Below, in pieces: positions 7,354 through 15,431 of a stretch of 26,619 nucleotides of DNA; position 1 is the first letter of the stretch, and each line of letters starts with the position of its first letter. Position numbers and translations under genes: made by a program. Location: the NCBI GenBank assembly GCA_002493755.1, contig DKZT01000003.1:814-27432 (forward strand). The letters are read 5' to 3'. The DNA is from Ruminococcaceae bacterium UBA7067 (GTDB lineage: Bacteria > Bacillota > Clostridia > Oscillospirales > Acutalibacteraceae). The notes under the pieces are model-generated. The model searched no databases, was not told the origin of the DNA, and worked only from the letters and a program-made list of their open reading frames with translations.

Positions 7354-8223
7354 TTATTTGTCCTCAAGACCCTTAAGCTCCTGAATCTCCTTTTTGTCAA
7401 GGCGGATTGAGCCGTCCTTAACGAGTTTGACCTCTTTCACCTTAAAGGTATGCGGTGCGGCTTCAGGAAAACGGTCCATTCTTACTCTCAGAGTGCCCGT
7501 AATCAGGTTCACGTCAATAACCTCTCCCTTTCCGTCGGGAGTATTGACAATAGCTCCTATCTTCGGCGTTCTCTTAAGCAAATCAAGGTATGCCTCCTGC
7601 TCGTATTTAAGACAGCACATAAGTCTGCCGCAGGTGCCTGAGATTTTAACGGGACTGAGCGAAAGTCCCTGCTCCTTTGCCATTTTTATCGACACAGGCT
7701 GGAACTCGCCCAGATAGCTTGAACAGCAAAACGGTCTGCCGCATACGCCTAAGCCGCCGAGCATTTTAGCCTCGTCACGCACACCGATTTGCCTCAGCTC
7801 TATTCTTGTGCGGAATACGGACGCCAAATCCTTTACAAGCGCACGGAAGTCAACCCTGCCGTCAGCTGTGAAATAGAACATAACCTTACTGCCGTCAAAG
7901 GTGTATTCTGTATCTACAAGCTTCATTTCAAGACCGTGCTTCGCTATTTTTTCCTCGCAAATCTTAAAGGCGCGCTTTTCCTTTTCCTTGTTCTGCTCAA
8001 CAACCTTTAAATCCTCCGCAGTTGCGCGGCGGATAACAGGCTTAAGCGGGTGAATGATTTTTTCATCGTCTATTTCACGGTTCGGCATTGCAACCAAGCC
8101 GCATTCTATTCCCCTTGCGGTTTCAACTATTACTCTGTCGTATTCGTCAAATTTTTCTTCATTCGGATTAAAATAATAAATTTTCCCGACCTCTTTGAAT
8201 CTAACTCCAATGACCTCTGACAT
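7354..8223 (-). CDS. ricT: PSP1-domain protein RicT (YaaT)
   Basis: A 289-residue PSP1 C-terminal-domain protein. In Bacillus subtilis RicT (YaaT) works with RicA and RicF as a complex that binds RNase Y and carries Fe-S clusters, affecting mRNA processing, sporulation and competence. Conserved cysteines are present: CGRPFCC (161, 166, 167) and CGRLMCC (198, 203, 204). The ATG at 8223 is chosen because GGAGG (8229-8233) lies 5 nt upstream. An in-frame ATG at 8247 would add eight residues and overlap the stop of holB. The gene follows holB, as in Bacillus (yaaS-yaaT), so the pair is co-transcribed. Confidence 0.9.
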   Translation of the reverse strand: MSEVIGVRFKEVGKIYYFNPNEEKFDEYDRVIVETARGIECGLVAMPNREIDDEKIIHPLKPVIRRATAEDLKVVEQNKEKEKRAFKICEEKIAKHGLEMKLVDTEYTFDGSKVMFYFTADGRVDFRALVKDLASVFRTRIELRQIGVRDEAKMLGGLGVCGRPFCCSSYLGEFQPVSIKMAKEQGLSLSPVKISGTCGRLMCCLKYEQEAYLDLLKRTPKIGAIVNTPDGKGEVIDVNLITGTLRVRMDRFPEAAPHTFKVKEVKLVKDGSIRLDKKEIQELKGLEDK

Positions 8224-8243
8224 TTTGTCCTCCAAATCCCTTA

Positions 8244-9089
8244 TCACATATATTTGTTGTACCTTAAATTAACAGCCAGTACAGCGCCGACAAGCGACAA
8301 ACCAACATTTTTCCTTATCTGCTCCGCCGCTGTTGATATGCTCTGCTGCATATTTATAAGACCTCTCCGCTTCACGTTCATTGAAAGCTCCCTGATTAGA
8401 GGGTTTTCACCGCCCAGCGTACCCGTAATTCCGTAAGCGGTTGCCGCCCTGACAAGCTCGCTTAAAGCGTTAAGAGCGTCAAGCGCCGATTGTCTGTCGT
8501 TAAGAGCAGCACAGGCATAAACAAGCTTTATCTCCTTGCTTTGGCACAGTGCCTTTGCTATATCCTCAGCCAGACTCTGCGCCTGTTCGCTTTTGCCGCC
8601 CTCTGCTTTAAGCTTAAACACGCTGCACCGCGAGCGGATAGTCTGAAGCAGTCCCTGAGTGTTTTCACACAGGAGTATAAAAAGCATAGGCTGCGGCGGC
8701 TCCTCCATAAGCTTCAAAAAGGCGTTTTGCGGTGACGGCTCCATTTTGTCGGCTTCGGGTATAATATACACCTTGCAGTCGCTCTCGTTCGGCATAAGCA
8801 CCGAATCAGCGCAGATATTGCGTATTTCCGAAATTTTAACGGCGTTTTTCTTGCCCTCGGTCTTAGCGGTGTAAACATCGGGGTGGTTGCCGCTTTTCAG
8901 CTTTTTGCAAGCAGCACATTCACCGCACGGTCTTTTACCCGATTTGCACACCGCCCACTGCGCAAGATACAGCGCACATTCGCTGAGTGCCGCTTTATCC
9001 GAGGACTCAAGCGCAACGGCGTGAGGCACTCTGTTTTCCGCCATAAGCGATAATAATTCAGCCGGAATCAAGGCTTCAATTCCCGTCAC
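8244..9089 (-). CDS. holB: DNA polymerase III delta-prime subunit
   Basis: A clamp-loader subunit of 281 residues. It has the AAA+ delta-prime/DnaX-like fold with a four-cysteine zinc module (C48-x6-C55-x2-C58-x2-C61), HPDVY, the central NAFLKLMEEPP motif and the IRSRC sensor/arginine-finger region. The C-terminal half is the collar domain. No Walker A is visible, as expected for a delta-prime that does not hydrolyse ATP. The GTG at 9089 is preferred: GGAGGT (9096-9101) sits 6 nt upstream. A longer reading from 9125 adds a non-family stretch. The stop lies 20 bp before the ricT ATG. Confidence 0.9.
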   Translation of the reverse strand: MTGIEALIPAELLSLMAENRVPHAVALESSDKAALSECALYLAQWAVCKSGKRPCGECAACKKLKSGNHPDVYTAKTEGKKNAVKISEIRNICADSVLMPNESDCKVYIIPEADKMEPSPQNAFLKLMEEPPQPMLFILLCENTQGLLQTIRSRCSVFKLKAEGGKSEQAQSLAEDIAKALCQSKEIKLVYACAALNDRQSALDALNALSELVRAATAYGITGTLGGENPLIRELSMNVKRRGLINMQQSISTAAEQIRKNVGLSLVGAVLAVNLRYNKYM

Positions 9090-9149
9090 GCTGTCACCTC
9101 CCGAAAAAACACACCAAATTATCAATTATGCATCTGACAATGTAACACT

Positions 9150-9178
9150 ATCATAACATTTTATCAGGAAAATTACAA
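9150..9178 (-). promoter_or_regulatory. Promoter of holB-ricT
   Basis: On the minus strand, -35 TTGTAA (9173-9178), a 17-bp spacer and -10 TATGAT (9150-9155) lie 60 bp before the holB GTG. The -35 overlaps an AT-rich dyad (TTACAAATATTTTTGTAA) just after the DUF1015 gene, which may act as a weak terminator. Confidence 0.6.
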
Positions 9179-9192
9179 ATATTTTTGTAAAA

Positions 9193-10485
9193 TTAGTCCG
9201 TCAGCTCATTCATAACAAGACCCGTGATAAGCTTCGGGTAGAAATAGGTCGATTTCTGCGGCATTTTCTCGCCTGCCGAGGCTACATCTCTTATCTGTGT
9301 AACCCTTGTCGGGTTCATTATGAACGCACAACAGCTTTTTCCTGTCTGAACACTCTCAATCGCCTCCTGCGTTTTCTTGGTATATGAGAGATTTGTCTGC
9401 TTCGCCATATTCTCCTTATTAATGCCGAATATTCTTTCAAGAATCAGGCTGTGCAGTACGGTAACGTCAAGCTCTCGGGAGGCTTCGCTCATATCAGGCA
9501 GGATATTTTTCATTACTTTCCTGTCCTTAAGGCTCAGCAGATAACAGCCCGTGCCGCCGCAGTAAAATACAAATGCGGTTTTTCCGCTGTTGTATTGCTC
9601 TGAAAGTATATCGTCAACCGTATTTATATCATCAATATTACTTATATCAAAGTAATTCTCGCATTTTTCAAGCAGATTCTTAACTGTTCTTTTGTTGAAC
9701 ACCTGAAGATTTCTTACAAGACGGTGAGTAGGAAGAACAACAAGACCCGGATTTTCCATATCGACAAGCATCATCATCTGACAGTCGACAGCATCTCCCT
9801 CCTTGGAGAGTCCGTTTTCACGGCAATAATTCCTGTATGCAAGCGCGGTTTCATAGCGGTGGTGACCGTCGGCTATATAGAGCTTTCTGTCGTCAAAATC
9901 CGAGCAGATTAAGTTTATCTGCGACTTATCCCTTAAAATCCACATTCTGTGAGTAACGCCCTCACTGTCAGTGAGAGAAACATCAGGCTCTCTGATTGAC
10001 AGAAAATCGAGCTTTTTTGCCGTCTTATGCTCGCTGTCCACATACAGCGAATAAATCTGACTGAAATTGCAATTTGTCGCTTTCATAAGCTCCATTCTGT
10101 CCTCCTTCGCTTCCGAAAGAGTGTACTCGTGCGGCAGTATTATACCCTTTTCAAACTCCTCCAGCTTCACGGCGGCGATAACACCCTTGACCGAGTATTT
10201 TTTGCCAAGCAGTTCAAATACTTCTTCATATATATAAAGGGCGTCCTCCTGCTCACGCATCAAAACGCCGTCAGACTTCATTTTTTCATAGAGCTTGGCG
10301 GCGTTAGCATACGGATTGCCGCCCGTCGGCAGCTCAAGTCTAATTATATTATTTTCGTTTGTATCAACATAGGCTTGTCTTTGCTCTTCGCTTATGACAT
10401 CATAAGGCGGACAAACAAGCTGTTCAATTTTTCCTGCTTTTTCAGTGTTGAAGCGTACACCTCTGAATGCCTTTACATTTGCCAT
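9193..10485 (-). CDS. DUF1015 family protein
   Basis: A 430-residue cytosolic protein. Family landmarks are RGVRF near the N-terminus, CPPYDVIS (25-32), LPHEYTLSEAKEDRMELM (about 117-134) and ADGHHRYETAL (205-215). The histidine-rich motif suggests a catalytic or metal site. The family (COG4198/DUF1015) has no function I can state with confidence. The ATG at 10485 is chosen because AAGGAG lies 9 nt upstream (10495-10500). The longer frame from 10602 runs back into murC. It lies 71 bp downstream of murC on the same strand and is probably co-transcribed with it. Confidence 0.85.
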   Translation of the reverse strand: MANVKAFRGVRFNTEKAGKIEQLVCPPYDVISEEQRQAYVDTNENNIIRLELPTGGNPYANAAKLYEKMKSDGVLMREQEDALYIYEEVFELLGKKYSVKGVIAAVKLEEFEKGIILPHEYTLSEAKEDRMELMKATNCNFSQIYSLYVDSEHKTAKKLDFLSIREPDVSLTDSEGVTHRMWILRDKSQINLICSDFDDRKLYIADGHHRYETALAYRNYCRENGLSKEGDAVDCQMMMLVDMENPGLVVLPTHRLVRNLQVFNKRTVKNLLEKCENYFDISNIDDINTVDDILSEQYNSGKTAFVFYCGGTGCYLLSLKDRKVMKNILPDMSEASRELDVTVLHSLILERIFGINKENMAKQTNLSYTKKTQEAIESVQTGKSCCAFIMNPTRVTQIRDVASAGEKMPQKSTYFYPKLITGLVMNELTD

Positions 10486-10556
10486 AAAAAACATCTCCTT
10501 TGTAAAAAAGCAACGGCGGCAAAGCCGTATTACAACAGCCCCGTCGCCGTAATCAT

Positions 10557-11963
10557 TCAGCCCTCCATATCGGAAAGCTTTTTGTATATCATATTGGCGC
10601 ACATATACACATTACCGCCGCCCAACGTAATGATAAGGTCGCCATCCTTTGCATTTTCGCAGACATAGTCCGTGATTTCCTCAAAGGTTTCAAACCAAAC
10701 GCAGCCGTCAATCTTGTCCGCAAGGTCCTTTGAGTAGATATTGTAGGTATTGGTTTCACGCACCGGCAGAATTTCCGACAAAACAGCATTATCGGGGATA
10801 GACAGAGCCTTTGCAAAATCATCAAGAAGCATTGCCGTTCTTGAATATGTGTGCGGCTGGAACACAGCCCAGACTGTATTAAAGCCCATATCCATAGCGG
10901 CGCTCAGGGTTGCTGTAAGCTCGGTCGGGTGATGTGCAAAATCATCGGCGACGGTTATTCCGCACTTCTTGCCAAGCACCTCAAAGCGGCGGTGAACGCC
11001 CTTGAACTTTTCAAGATTTTCAGCTATTTTATCGCCGTCATCACCGAGATAATGGGCGACAGCGGCACAGGCGAGCGCATTTAAAACATTGTGCCTGCCC
11101 GGAACGCTTAAATTAACCGAGGCAAGCCTTTCGCCCTTATGCATAAGGTCAAAGCTTTGTTTCGCTCCCGGAAGAGTTTTTATATTCTCGGCATAATAAT
11201 CGTTCTTATTATCAAAGCCGAAGTAAAGCTTCGGAGTATCAATGTCCTTGACAACATCACGGCTGTTCTCGTCATCGCCGTTGACAACAAGAAGCTGTGA
11301 TGTCTGGGAAGCAAATTTTGTGAACGAACGCTTTATACCGTCAAGATTTTTAAAGTAATCGAGGTGGTCAGCGTCAACATTCAGAATAATTGAAATAGCA
11401 GGGTGAAGCTCCAGAAACGAGTCAACATACTCGCAAGCCTCGCACACCATTATATCCGAGCTGCCTACTCTGCCGTTGCCGCCGATATACGGCAGCTTTC
11501 CTCCGATAACGGCTGACGGCTCGTAGCCGCTGCCCACAAGCACCTGAGTAAGCATACCTGTGGTTGTTGTCTTACCGTGCGTACCCGAAACGGCAACCGA
11601 CCTTTTATATCTGTCAGCAATAAGACCGAGCATTACACAGCGCTCCGCAACAGGTATTCCCTTTTCTGCGGCTGCAACGAGCTCAGGGTTATCAGCCTTA
11701 ACGGCAGAGGTATATACAACAAGCTCTGCGCCGTCCACATTTTCAGCCTTATGACCCATAAACACCTTAATGCCGTAGCCCTTGATACGGTCAAGAGTGT
11801 CGCCCTCGCTTATATCGGAGCCTGTTATATTATAACCCTCGGCGTGCAGAATTTCTGCAAGCGGACACATACCCGAGCCGCCTATGCCGATAAAATGAAC
11901 ATTTTTAATTTTATTTAAAATATCTCTGTCAATATCATGATTTTCTATTCTCAAGAAATACAC
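10557..11963 (-). CDS. murC: UDP-N-acetylmuramate--L-alanine ligase
   Basis: A 468-residue Mur ligase that adds the first amino acid, L-alanine, to UDP-MurNAc in peptidoglycan synthesis, using ATP in the cytoplasm. Domain 1 has the UDP-binding HFIGIGGSGM (23-32). The ATP-binding central domain has VSGTHGKTTTT (125-135) and NVDADHLDYF. The C-terminal domain has VADDFAHHPTE and AVFQPHTYSR. The sequence is complete. The start is uncertain: GTG at 11963 has a weak GGA upstream, while an in-frame TTG at 11954 has GGGAAG further upstream. The choice changes only three residues. The gene diverges from rlmD. Confidence 0.93.
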   Translation of the reverse strand: MYFLRIENHDIDRDILNKIKNVHFIGIGGSGMCPLAEILHAEGYNITGSDISEGDTLDRIKGYGIKVFMGHKAENVDGAELVVYTSAVKADNPELVAAAEKGIPVAERCVMLGLIADRYKRSVAVSGTHGKTTTTGMLTQVLVGSGYEPSAVIGGKLPYIGGNGRVGSSDIMVCEACEYVDSFLELHPAISIILNVDADHLDYFKNLDGIKRSFTKFASQTSQLLVVNGDDENSRDVVKDIDTPKLYFGFDNKNDYYAENIKTLPGAKQSFDLMHKGERLASVNLSVPGRHNVLNALACAAVAHYLGDDGDKIAENLEKFKGVHRRFEVLGKKCGITVADDFAHHPTELTATLSAAMDMGFNTVWAVFQPHTYSRTAMLLDDFAKALSIPDNAVLSEILPVRETNTYNIYSKDLADKIDGCVWFETFEEITDYVCENAKDGDLIITLGGGNVYMCANMIYKKLSDMEG

Positions 11964-12068
11964 TTCCCAATCCCAATAATGTTATTATCTTATTATATAT
12001 CCAAAGTGCAAAAAAATAAATACGTTTTGGAAATTTTATCCGATTTATTTATTTAGCCGATAATTCAG

Positions 12069-12118
12069 ACAATTTAATGCCGTAAATTGTTGATAAAAGT
12101 GCCCAAATGATATATTAT
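12069..12118 (+). promoter_or_regulatory. rlmD promoter with upstream dyad
   Basis: -35 TTGATA (12090-12095), 17-bp spacer and -10 TATTAT (12113-12118) lie 32 bp before the TTG start of rlmD. A perfect 8-bp inverted repeat, ACAATTTA/TAAATTGT (12069-12090), touches the -35 and could bind a regulator. The rest of the 11964-12150 gap is AT-rich; the murC promoter there is not clear. Confidence 0.6.
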
Positions 12119-12150
12119 ATTGATAACACAACAAAGGACGGTACTGAACC

Positions 12151-13827
12151 TTGAAGCTTAAGAAAAACGATATTATAAGGCTTGAAATAACGGGAATGAC
12201 ATCGCAGGGCAGCGGAGTAGGCAGGTATGAGGGAATTGCAATATTCGTTGCAGCCTCGGCAATAGGCGATGTGCTTGATGTAAGGATAATAAAAACATCA
12301 AAGAACTACGCAATCGGCAAAATCGAGAGCATAATCACACCGTCGGAAGCACGAATCACGCCCGATTGCCCCGTGTCGGGCTCCTGCGGAGGCTGCACCT
12401 ACCGCCATATAGACTACGGCGAGGAGCTTAAAATAAAACGGCAGAAGGTGCTTGACGCTGTAACGAGAATAGGCGGACTTGACGGGGAAATTGTCGGGAA
12501 TATAGTCGGCGCGCCTGACTGTAACGGCTACCGCAATAAGGCTCAGCTTCCGATAGGCACAGACCGAGACGGAAATTATATCGCCGGGTTTTATGCATTT
12601 CACAGTCACAGAATAATAGACAGCAAAAGCTGTCTGCTTCAGCCGCCGATATTCGCAAAGGTTTGCGATGTATTTAGAAAATGGTGCGATATTTTCAAGC
12701 CGAGTGTTTACAACGAGCTTACTCACAGGGGACTGTTGCGCCACCTTTATATAAGATATGGCGAAGCAAGCGGAGATGTGATGGTTTGTCTTGTATTAAA
12801 CGGCGAAAAAGCAGAGGGCGAAAGACAGCTTGCCGAGATGTTAAAAGACGAGATTGACAACTTCAAGAGCCTTATTATAAACATAAACCGTGATAAAACC
12901 AATGTAATATTGGGCGACAGGTGCCGCACCGTTTTCGGTGACGAATATATAACTGATACACTGTGCGGACTAAAATTCAACCTCTCTCCCCTTTCGTTTT
13001 ACCAGGTCAACCGCACACAGGCACAGCGGCTTTACGAAATAGCCGCCGAGTACGCCGCACTGAGCGGAGATGAAATTCTTTTAGACCTCTACTGCGGAAC
13101 AGGCACTATCGGTCTGAGTATGGCAAAAAACGCACGCAAGCTTATAGGCGTTGAAATAATACCGCAAGCGATAGAAAACGCGCGCGAAAACGCCAAAAAC
13201 AACGGAATCACAAACGCAGAATTTATCTGCGGCGACGCGGCAAAAGCGGCAGAGGAGCTTAAGCATCGCGGTGAAACTCCCGATGTTATCATAGTTGACC
13301 CGCCTAGAAAGGGACTCACCGCCGAGCTTATCGACACGATAAGCAATTTTGACCCGAAAAGAGTTGTATATGTTTCGTGCGACTGCGCGACGCTTGCAAG
13401 GGACATCAAGCTTTTCGGAGAAAAAGGCTATTGCGTGCAAAAGCTTACACCGGTTGATTTGTTTCCCAGAACAGCGCATGTCGAGACGGTAGTACTGCTT
13501 TCCCACAAAAAGCCAGACGGACATATCAACGTAAAAGTTGAGTTTGGCGAGGGTGAGGGAAAAGTTCCGCTTGATAATATCGCTAAAAGAGCCGAAGAAT
13601 ATAAGCCCAAAGAACGAGTGACCTACAAAATGATAAAGGAGTACATAGAAGCTAAATATGGCTTCAAGGTACATACCGCATATATCGCAGAGGTAAAGAG
13701 AGATTTAGGCTTGCCGATGTACGATGCTCCTAATGCGGTAGAAGAATTGAAACAGTCGAGGAAGCATCCGACAGCGGAGAAAGTGGAAGCGATAAAGGAT
13801 GCGTTGAAGCATTTTGAAGTGATTTAA
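12151..13827 (+). CDS. rlmD: 23S rRNA (uracil-C5) methyltransferase with element-derived C-terminal tail
   Basis: A TrmA/RumA-family enzyme that methylates uracil C5 in 23S rRNA using SAM. An N-terminal TRAM domain (about 1-60) precedes Fe-S cysteines (C73, C79, C82 and a later SKSC). The Rossmann domain holds DLYCGTGTIGL, IIVDPPRKGL and the catalytic region VYVSCDCATLARD. The usual family end, HVETVVLLS, is at residues 443-451, yet the protein runs on to 558. The extra tail is charged and helix-like (VTYKMIKEYIEAKYGFKV, EVKRDLGLP, KVEAIKDALKHFEVI). I infer that it was supplied by the mobile element integrated here. The TTG start has AAGGA upstream. Whether rumA/rlmD versus rlmCD specificity applies is not resolvable from sequence. 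Confidence 0.9.
   Translation: MKLKKNDIIRLEITGMTSQGSGVGRYEGIAIFVAASAIGDVLDVRIIKTSKNYAIGKIESIITPSEARITPDCPVSGSCGGCTYRHIDYGEELKIKRQKVLDAVTRIGGLDGEIVGNIVGAPDCNGYRNKAQLPIGTDRDGNYIAGFYAFHSHRIIDSKSCLLQPPIFAKVCDVFRKWCDIFKPSVYNELTHRGLLRHLYIRYGEASGDVMVCLVLNGEKAEGERQLAEMLKDEIDNFKSLIININRDKTNVILGDRCRTVFGDEYITDTLCGLKFNLSPLSFYQVNRTQAQRLYEIAAEYAALSGDEILLDLYCGTGTIGLSMAKNARKLIGVEIIPQAIENARENAKNNGITNAEFICGDAAKAAEELKHRGETPDVIIVDPPRKGLTAELIDTISNFDPKRVVYVSCDCATLARDIKLFGEKGYCVQKLTPVDLFPRTAHVETVVLLSHKKPDGHINVKVEFGEGEGKVPLDNIAKRAEEYKPKERVTYKMIKEYIEAKYGFKVHTAYIAEVKRDLGLPMYDAPNAVEELKQSRKHPTAEKVEAIKDALKHFEVI
13489..13494. other. Candidate attL crossover core (GTAGTA) in rlmD
   Basis: The bases GTAGTA encode Val-Val in HVETVV of rlmD. 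The recombinase gene has the same six bases in the same codon phase at 23982-23987, within a matching VECVV. Bases flanking the core agree partly at both ends (GT-GAG before; TG-T-TC after). Serine recombinases exchange strands at a 2-bp core, so the true crossover dinucleotide probably lies within these six bases. This is an inference from comparing the two ends. Confidence 0.65.
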
Positions 13828-13886
13828 TGAGGATAGGCGTATCATTAGAAATAGTGGTACGCTTATTTTTGTACCTTTTTGCAGAT

Positions 13887-13915
13887 TTGTCCTTTCCCCT
13901 GCTTTCCAATATAAT
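13887..13915 (+). promoter_or_regulatory. Element left-end promoter
   Basis: -35-like TTGTCC (13887-13892), 17-bp spacer and a perfect -10 TATAAT (13910-13915) lie 26 bp before a well-placed GGAGGTG and the ATG at 13942. It would now drive the stub and the surviving virB4-sortase-lysozyme run. Upstream, GGTAC and GTACC around 13856-13876 can form a small hairpin after the rlmD stop. Confidence 0.6.
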
Positions 13916-13941
13916 GAAGCTAAAGAAGTGGAGGTGTGCTT

Positions 13942-13971
13942 ATGAGAGAGAAATTTAATCATGCTTGCTAA
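13942..13971 (+). pseudogene. 5' stub of the element's first gene, cut by deletion
   Basis: An ATG behind the strong ribosome site GGAGGTG begins MREKFNHAC and then stops. The good promoter and ribosome site show that a real gene once started here. Its body is gone: the following sequence is the C-terminal coding part of a virB4-type gene in a different frame. The original gene cannot be identified from nine codons. Confidence 0.55.
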
Positions 13972-14188
13972 CAGTGAATTTATCATTATGCTTAACCAAG
14001 CGTCTACGGACAGGCTTGAGCTTGCCAAGCTCCTTAATATCTCCGACCTTCAGATGAGCTATATCACGAATGTCGGTGCAGGACAGGGATTACTCAAAGT
14101 TGGCAGCTCCCTTGTGCCGTTTGTAAACAAGTTCCCACGCAATACCGAGCTTTACAAACTGATGACGACCAAGTTCGGTGAGGTCTAA
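13961..14188 (+). pseudogene. 3' fragment of a VirB4/TraE-type conjugation ATPase gene
   Basis: The 75 residues match the very C-terminus of VirB4-like ATPases of Tn916/Tn1549-type elements: MLANSEFIIMLNQAS, LAKLLNISDLQMSYITNV, then KVGSSLVPFVNKFPRN and LYKLMTTKFGE. The intact proteins are roughly ten times longer and carry Walker motifs, all missing here. The frame closes at TGA 13943-13945, just upstream, inside the stub of another gene, so the fragment has no native start. It lies 15 bp before the next gene, as in intact elements. This defines the right side of a large internal deletion. Confidence 0.8.
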
Positions 14189-14203
14189 GAAAGGAGGTCT
14201 TTT

Positions 14204-14608
14204 ATGGCTGATATTAAATTCCGTGATACGGCTCATCGTGATTTCTTTCTGGAAAATATGATGAAATGCAGAGTGAACGACTGTTATCACAGGGCATTTT
14301 TCTATGTAATGGGTATCGCTTCGGAAACGAGGGCGAACATTAACCAGATGTTCAATTTCAAGGAGGACTGCATCGAGCCAGAGGGTATGCACGGCGGCTG
14401 GCAGACAAGCGGAACAGTTAAGGTCTGCCATCTTGCTTTTAACCTTTGGAACGGGTATGCAGAGGAAGGGCGGGAACGGTATTTCACGCCAGAGGAGTTG
14501 TTCTGCTGTGAATTTGATCCCTACTTTATGGAGGGTATCAAGGTCAGATACCCCGAATATTGCAGGGAGCTTCCTGCTCCCAGAAAACAGACGGAAATTT
14601 CAAGATAA
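14204..14608 (+). CDS. Conjugative-element protein, DUF6075-like
   Basis: A 134-residue soluble protein without a signal peptide or membrane segment. Notable segments are FRDTAHRDFFLENMMKC, YHRAFFYVMGIASETR and the C-terminal LFCCEFDPYFMEGIKVRYPE. It resembles the small DUF6075 proteins found downstream of the VirB4 gene in Tn1549-type elements; function unknown, assignment from memory. AAAGGAGGT precedes the ATG at 14204 by a good distance. The gene sits between the virB4 fragment and sortase and ends 14 bp before the sortase start. Confidence 0.7.
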   Translation: MADIKFRDTAHRDFFLENMMKCRVNDCYHRAFFYVMGIASETRANINQMFNFKEDCIEPEGMHGGWQTSGTVKVCHLAFNLWNGYAEEGRERYFTPEELFCCEFDPYFMEGIKVRYPEYCRELPAPRKQTEISR

Positions 14609-14622
14609 GAAAGGAAAAGCCT

Positions 14623-15396
14623 ATGAAGAATTATAAAACTATTATCTGTGTTACCGCCGCCGTGTGCCTGTTAGGTACGGCGGCTTTTTGCGGCTTCCGT
14701 ATTTATCATCACTATGCACAGGTGGATGAACAAACGGAAGCCTTTGAGGAGATTGCCGAAATGGTAGAGCAGACTCCCACGGAGGAAACCGTGCCAGACG
14801 ATACCCCTGTCAGCGAGGGAGAAGATGTGCTTGCCAAGTATCAGGAATTGTATTTACAGAATGAGGATATGGTCGGTTGGATTTCCATAGCCGGCACAAC
14901 AATCAATTATCCTGTGATGCAGAGCAGGAACAATCCGAATTTTTATCTGAAGCACAATTTTGAAAAAGAGTACAGCTATTTAGGAACGCCTTATGTGCAG
15001 GAGAATTGTGATATTGCCGAAAGTGACAATCTGGTTATCTACGGTCATCACATCAAGGGTGGCAAGATGTTTGGAGCGTTGGAGGATTACAAGTCCAAGA
15101 GCTTTTATGAGGAACACAAGAATATTCAGTTTGATACCCTCACAGAGCAGGCAGAGTATGAAATCGTCGCCGTATTTAAGACTGTGGCGTACAGCTCTGA
15201 GGGCTTCCGATACTACGACTTTGTTGATGCGGAGAATGAGGAAGATTTTAATTCCTATGTCGGGAAGTGCAAGGAGCTTGCTTTGTATGATACAGGTGTG
15301 ACCGCTGAATACGGCGACAGGCTCATTACCCTTTCCACCTGCGAATACTCCGCACAGAACGGCAGGCTCGTTGTAGTGGCAAAAAAGGTCGGCTGA
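14623..15396 (+). CDS. Class B sortase
   Basis: A 257-residue membrane-anchored transpeptidase with an N-terminal hydrophobic anchor (about 7-27) and an acidic linker rich in Glu/Pro/Thr (about 35-68). The sortase barrel has IYGHH with the catalytic His at 142-143, the TLSTC motif with catalytic Cys240, and Arg248. TLSTCEY is typical of class B. Conjugative elements of this type carry such sortases, presumably to act on cell-wall proteins of the transfer apparatus. The ATG at 14623 has AAGGA upstream; an earlier in-frame ATG at 14560 lies inside the preceding gene. No LPxTG/NPQTN-type substrate is encoded nearby, so the target is unknown. Confidence 0.9.
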   Translation: MKNYKTIICVTAAVCLLGTAAFCGFRIYHHYAQVDEQTEAFEEIAEMVEQTPTEETVPDDTPVSEGEDVLAKYQELYLQNEDMVGWISIAGTTINYPVMQSRNNPNFYLKHNFEKEYSYLGTPYVQENCDIAESDNLVIYGHHIKGGKMFGALEDYKSKSFYEEHKNIQFDTLTEQAEYEIVAVFKTVAYSSEGFRYYDFVDAENEEDFNSYVGKCKELALYDTGVTAEYGDRLITLSTCEYSAQNGRLVVVAKKVG

Positions 15397-15431
15397 TTTG
15401 AACGCAAATCCTCTGGGAAAGGAGGTTTTCT

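Noticed and set aside
10027..10668. Plus-strand 213-codon frame
   Set aside because: It is antisense to DUF1015 and the end of murC, with no ribosome site or family motifs.
13081..13674. Minus-strand 197-codon frame within rlmD
   Set aside because: It is a shadow of the methyltransferase domain, and its residues are cysteine- and arginine-rich noise.
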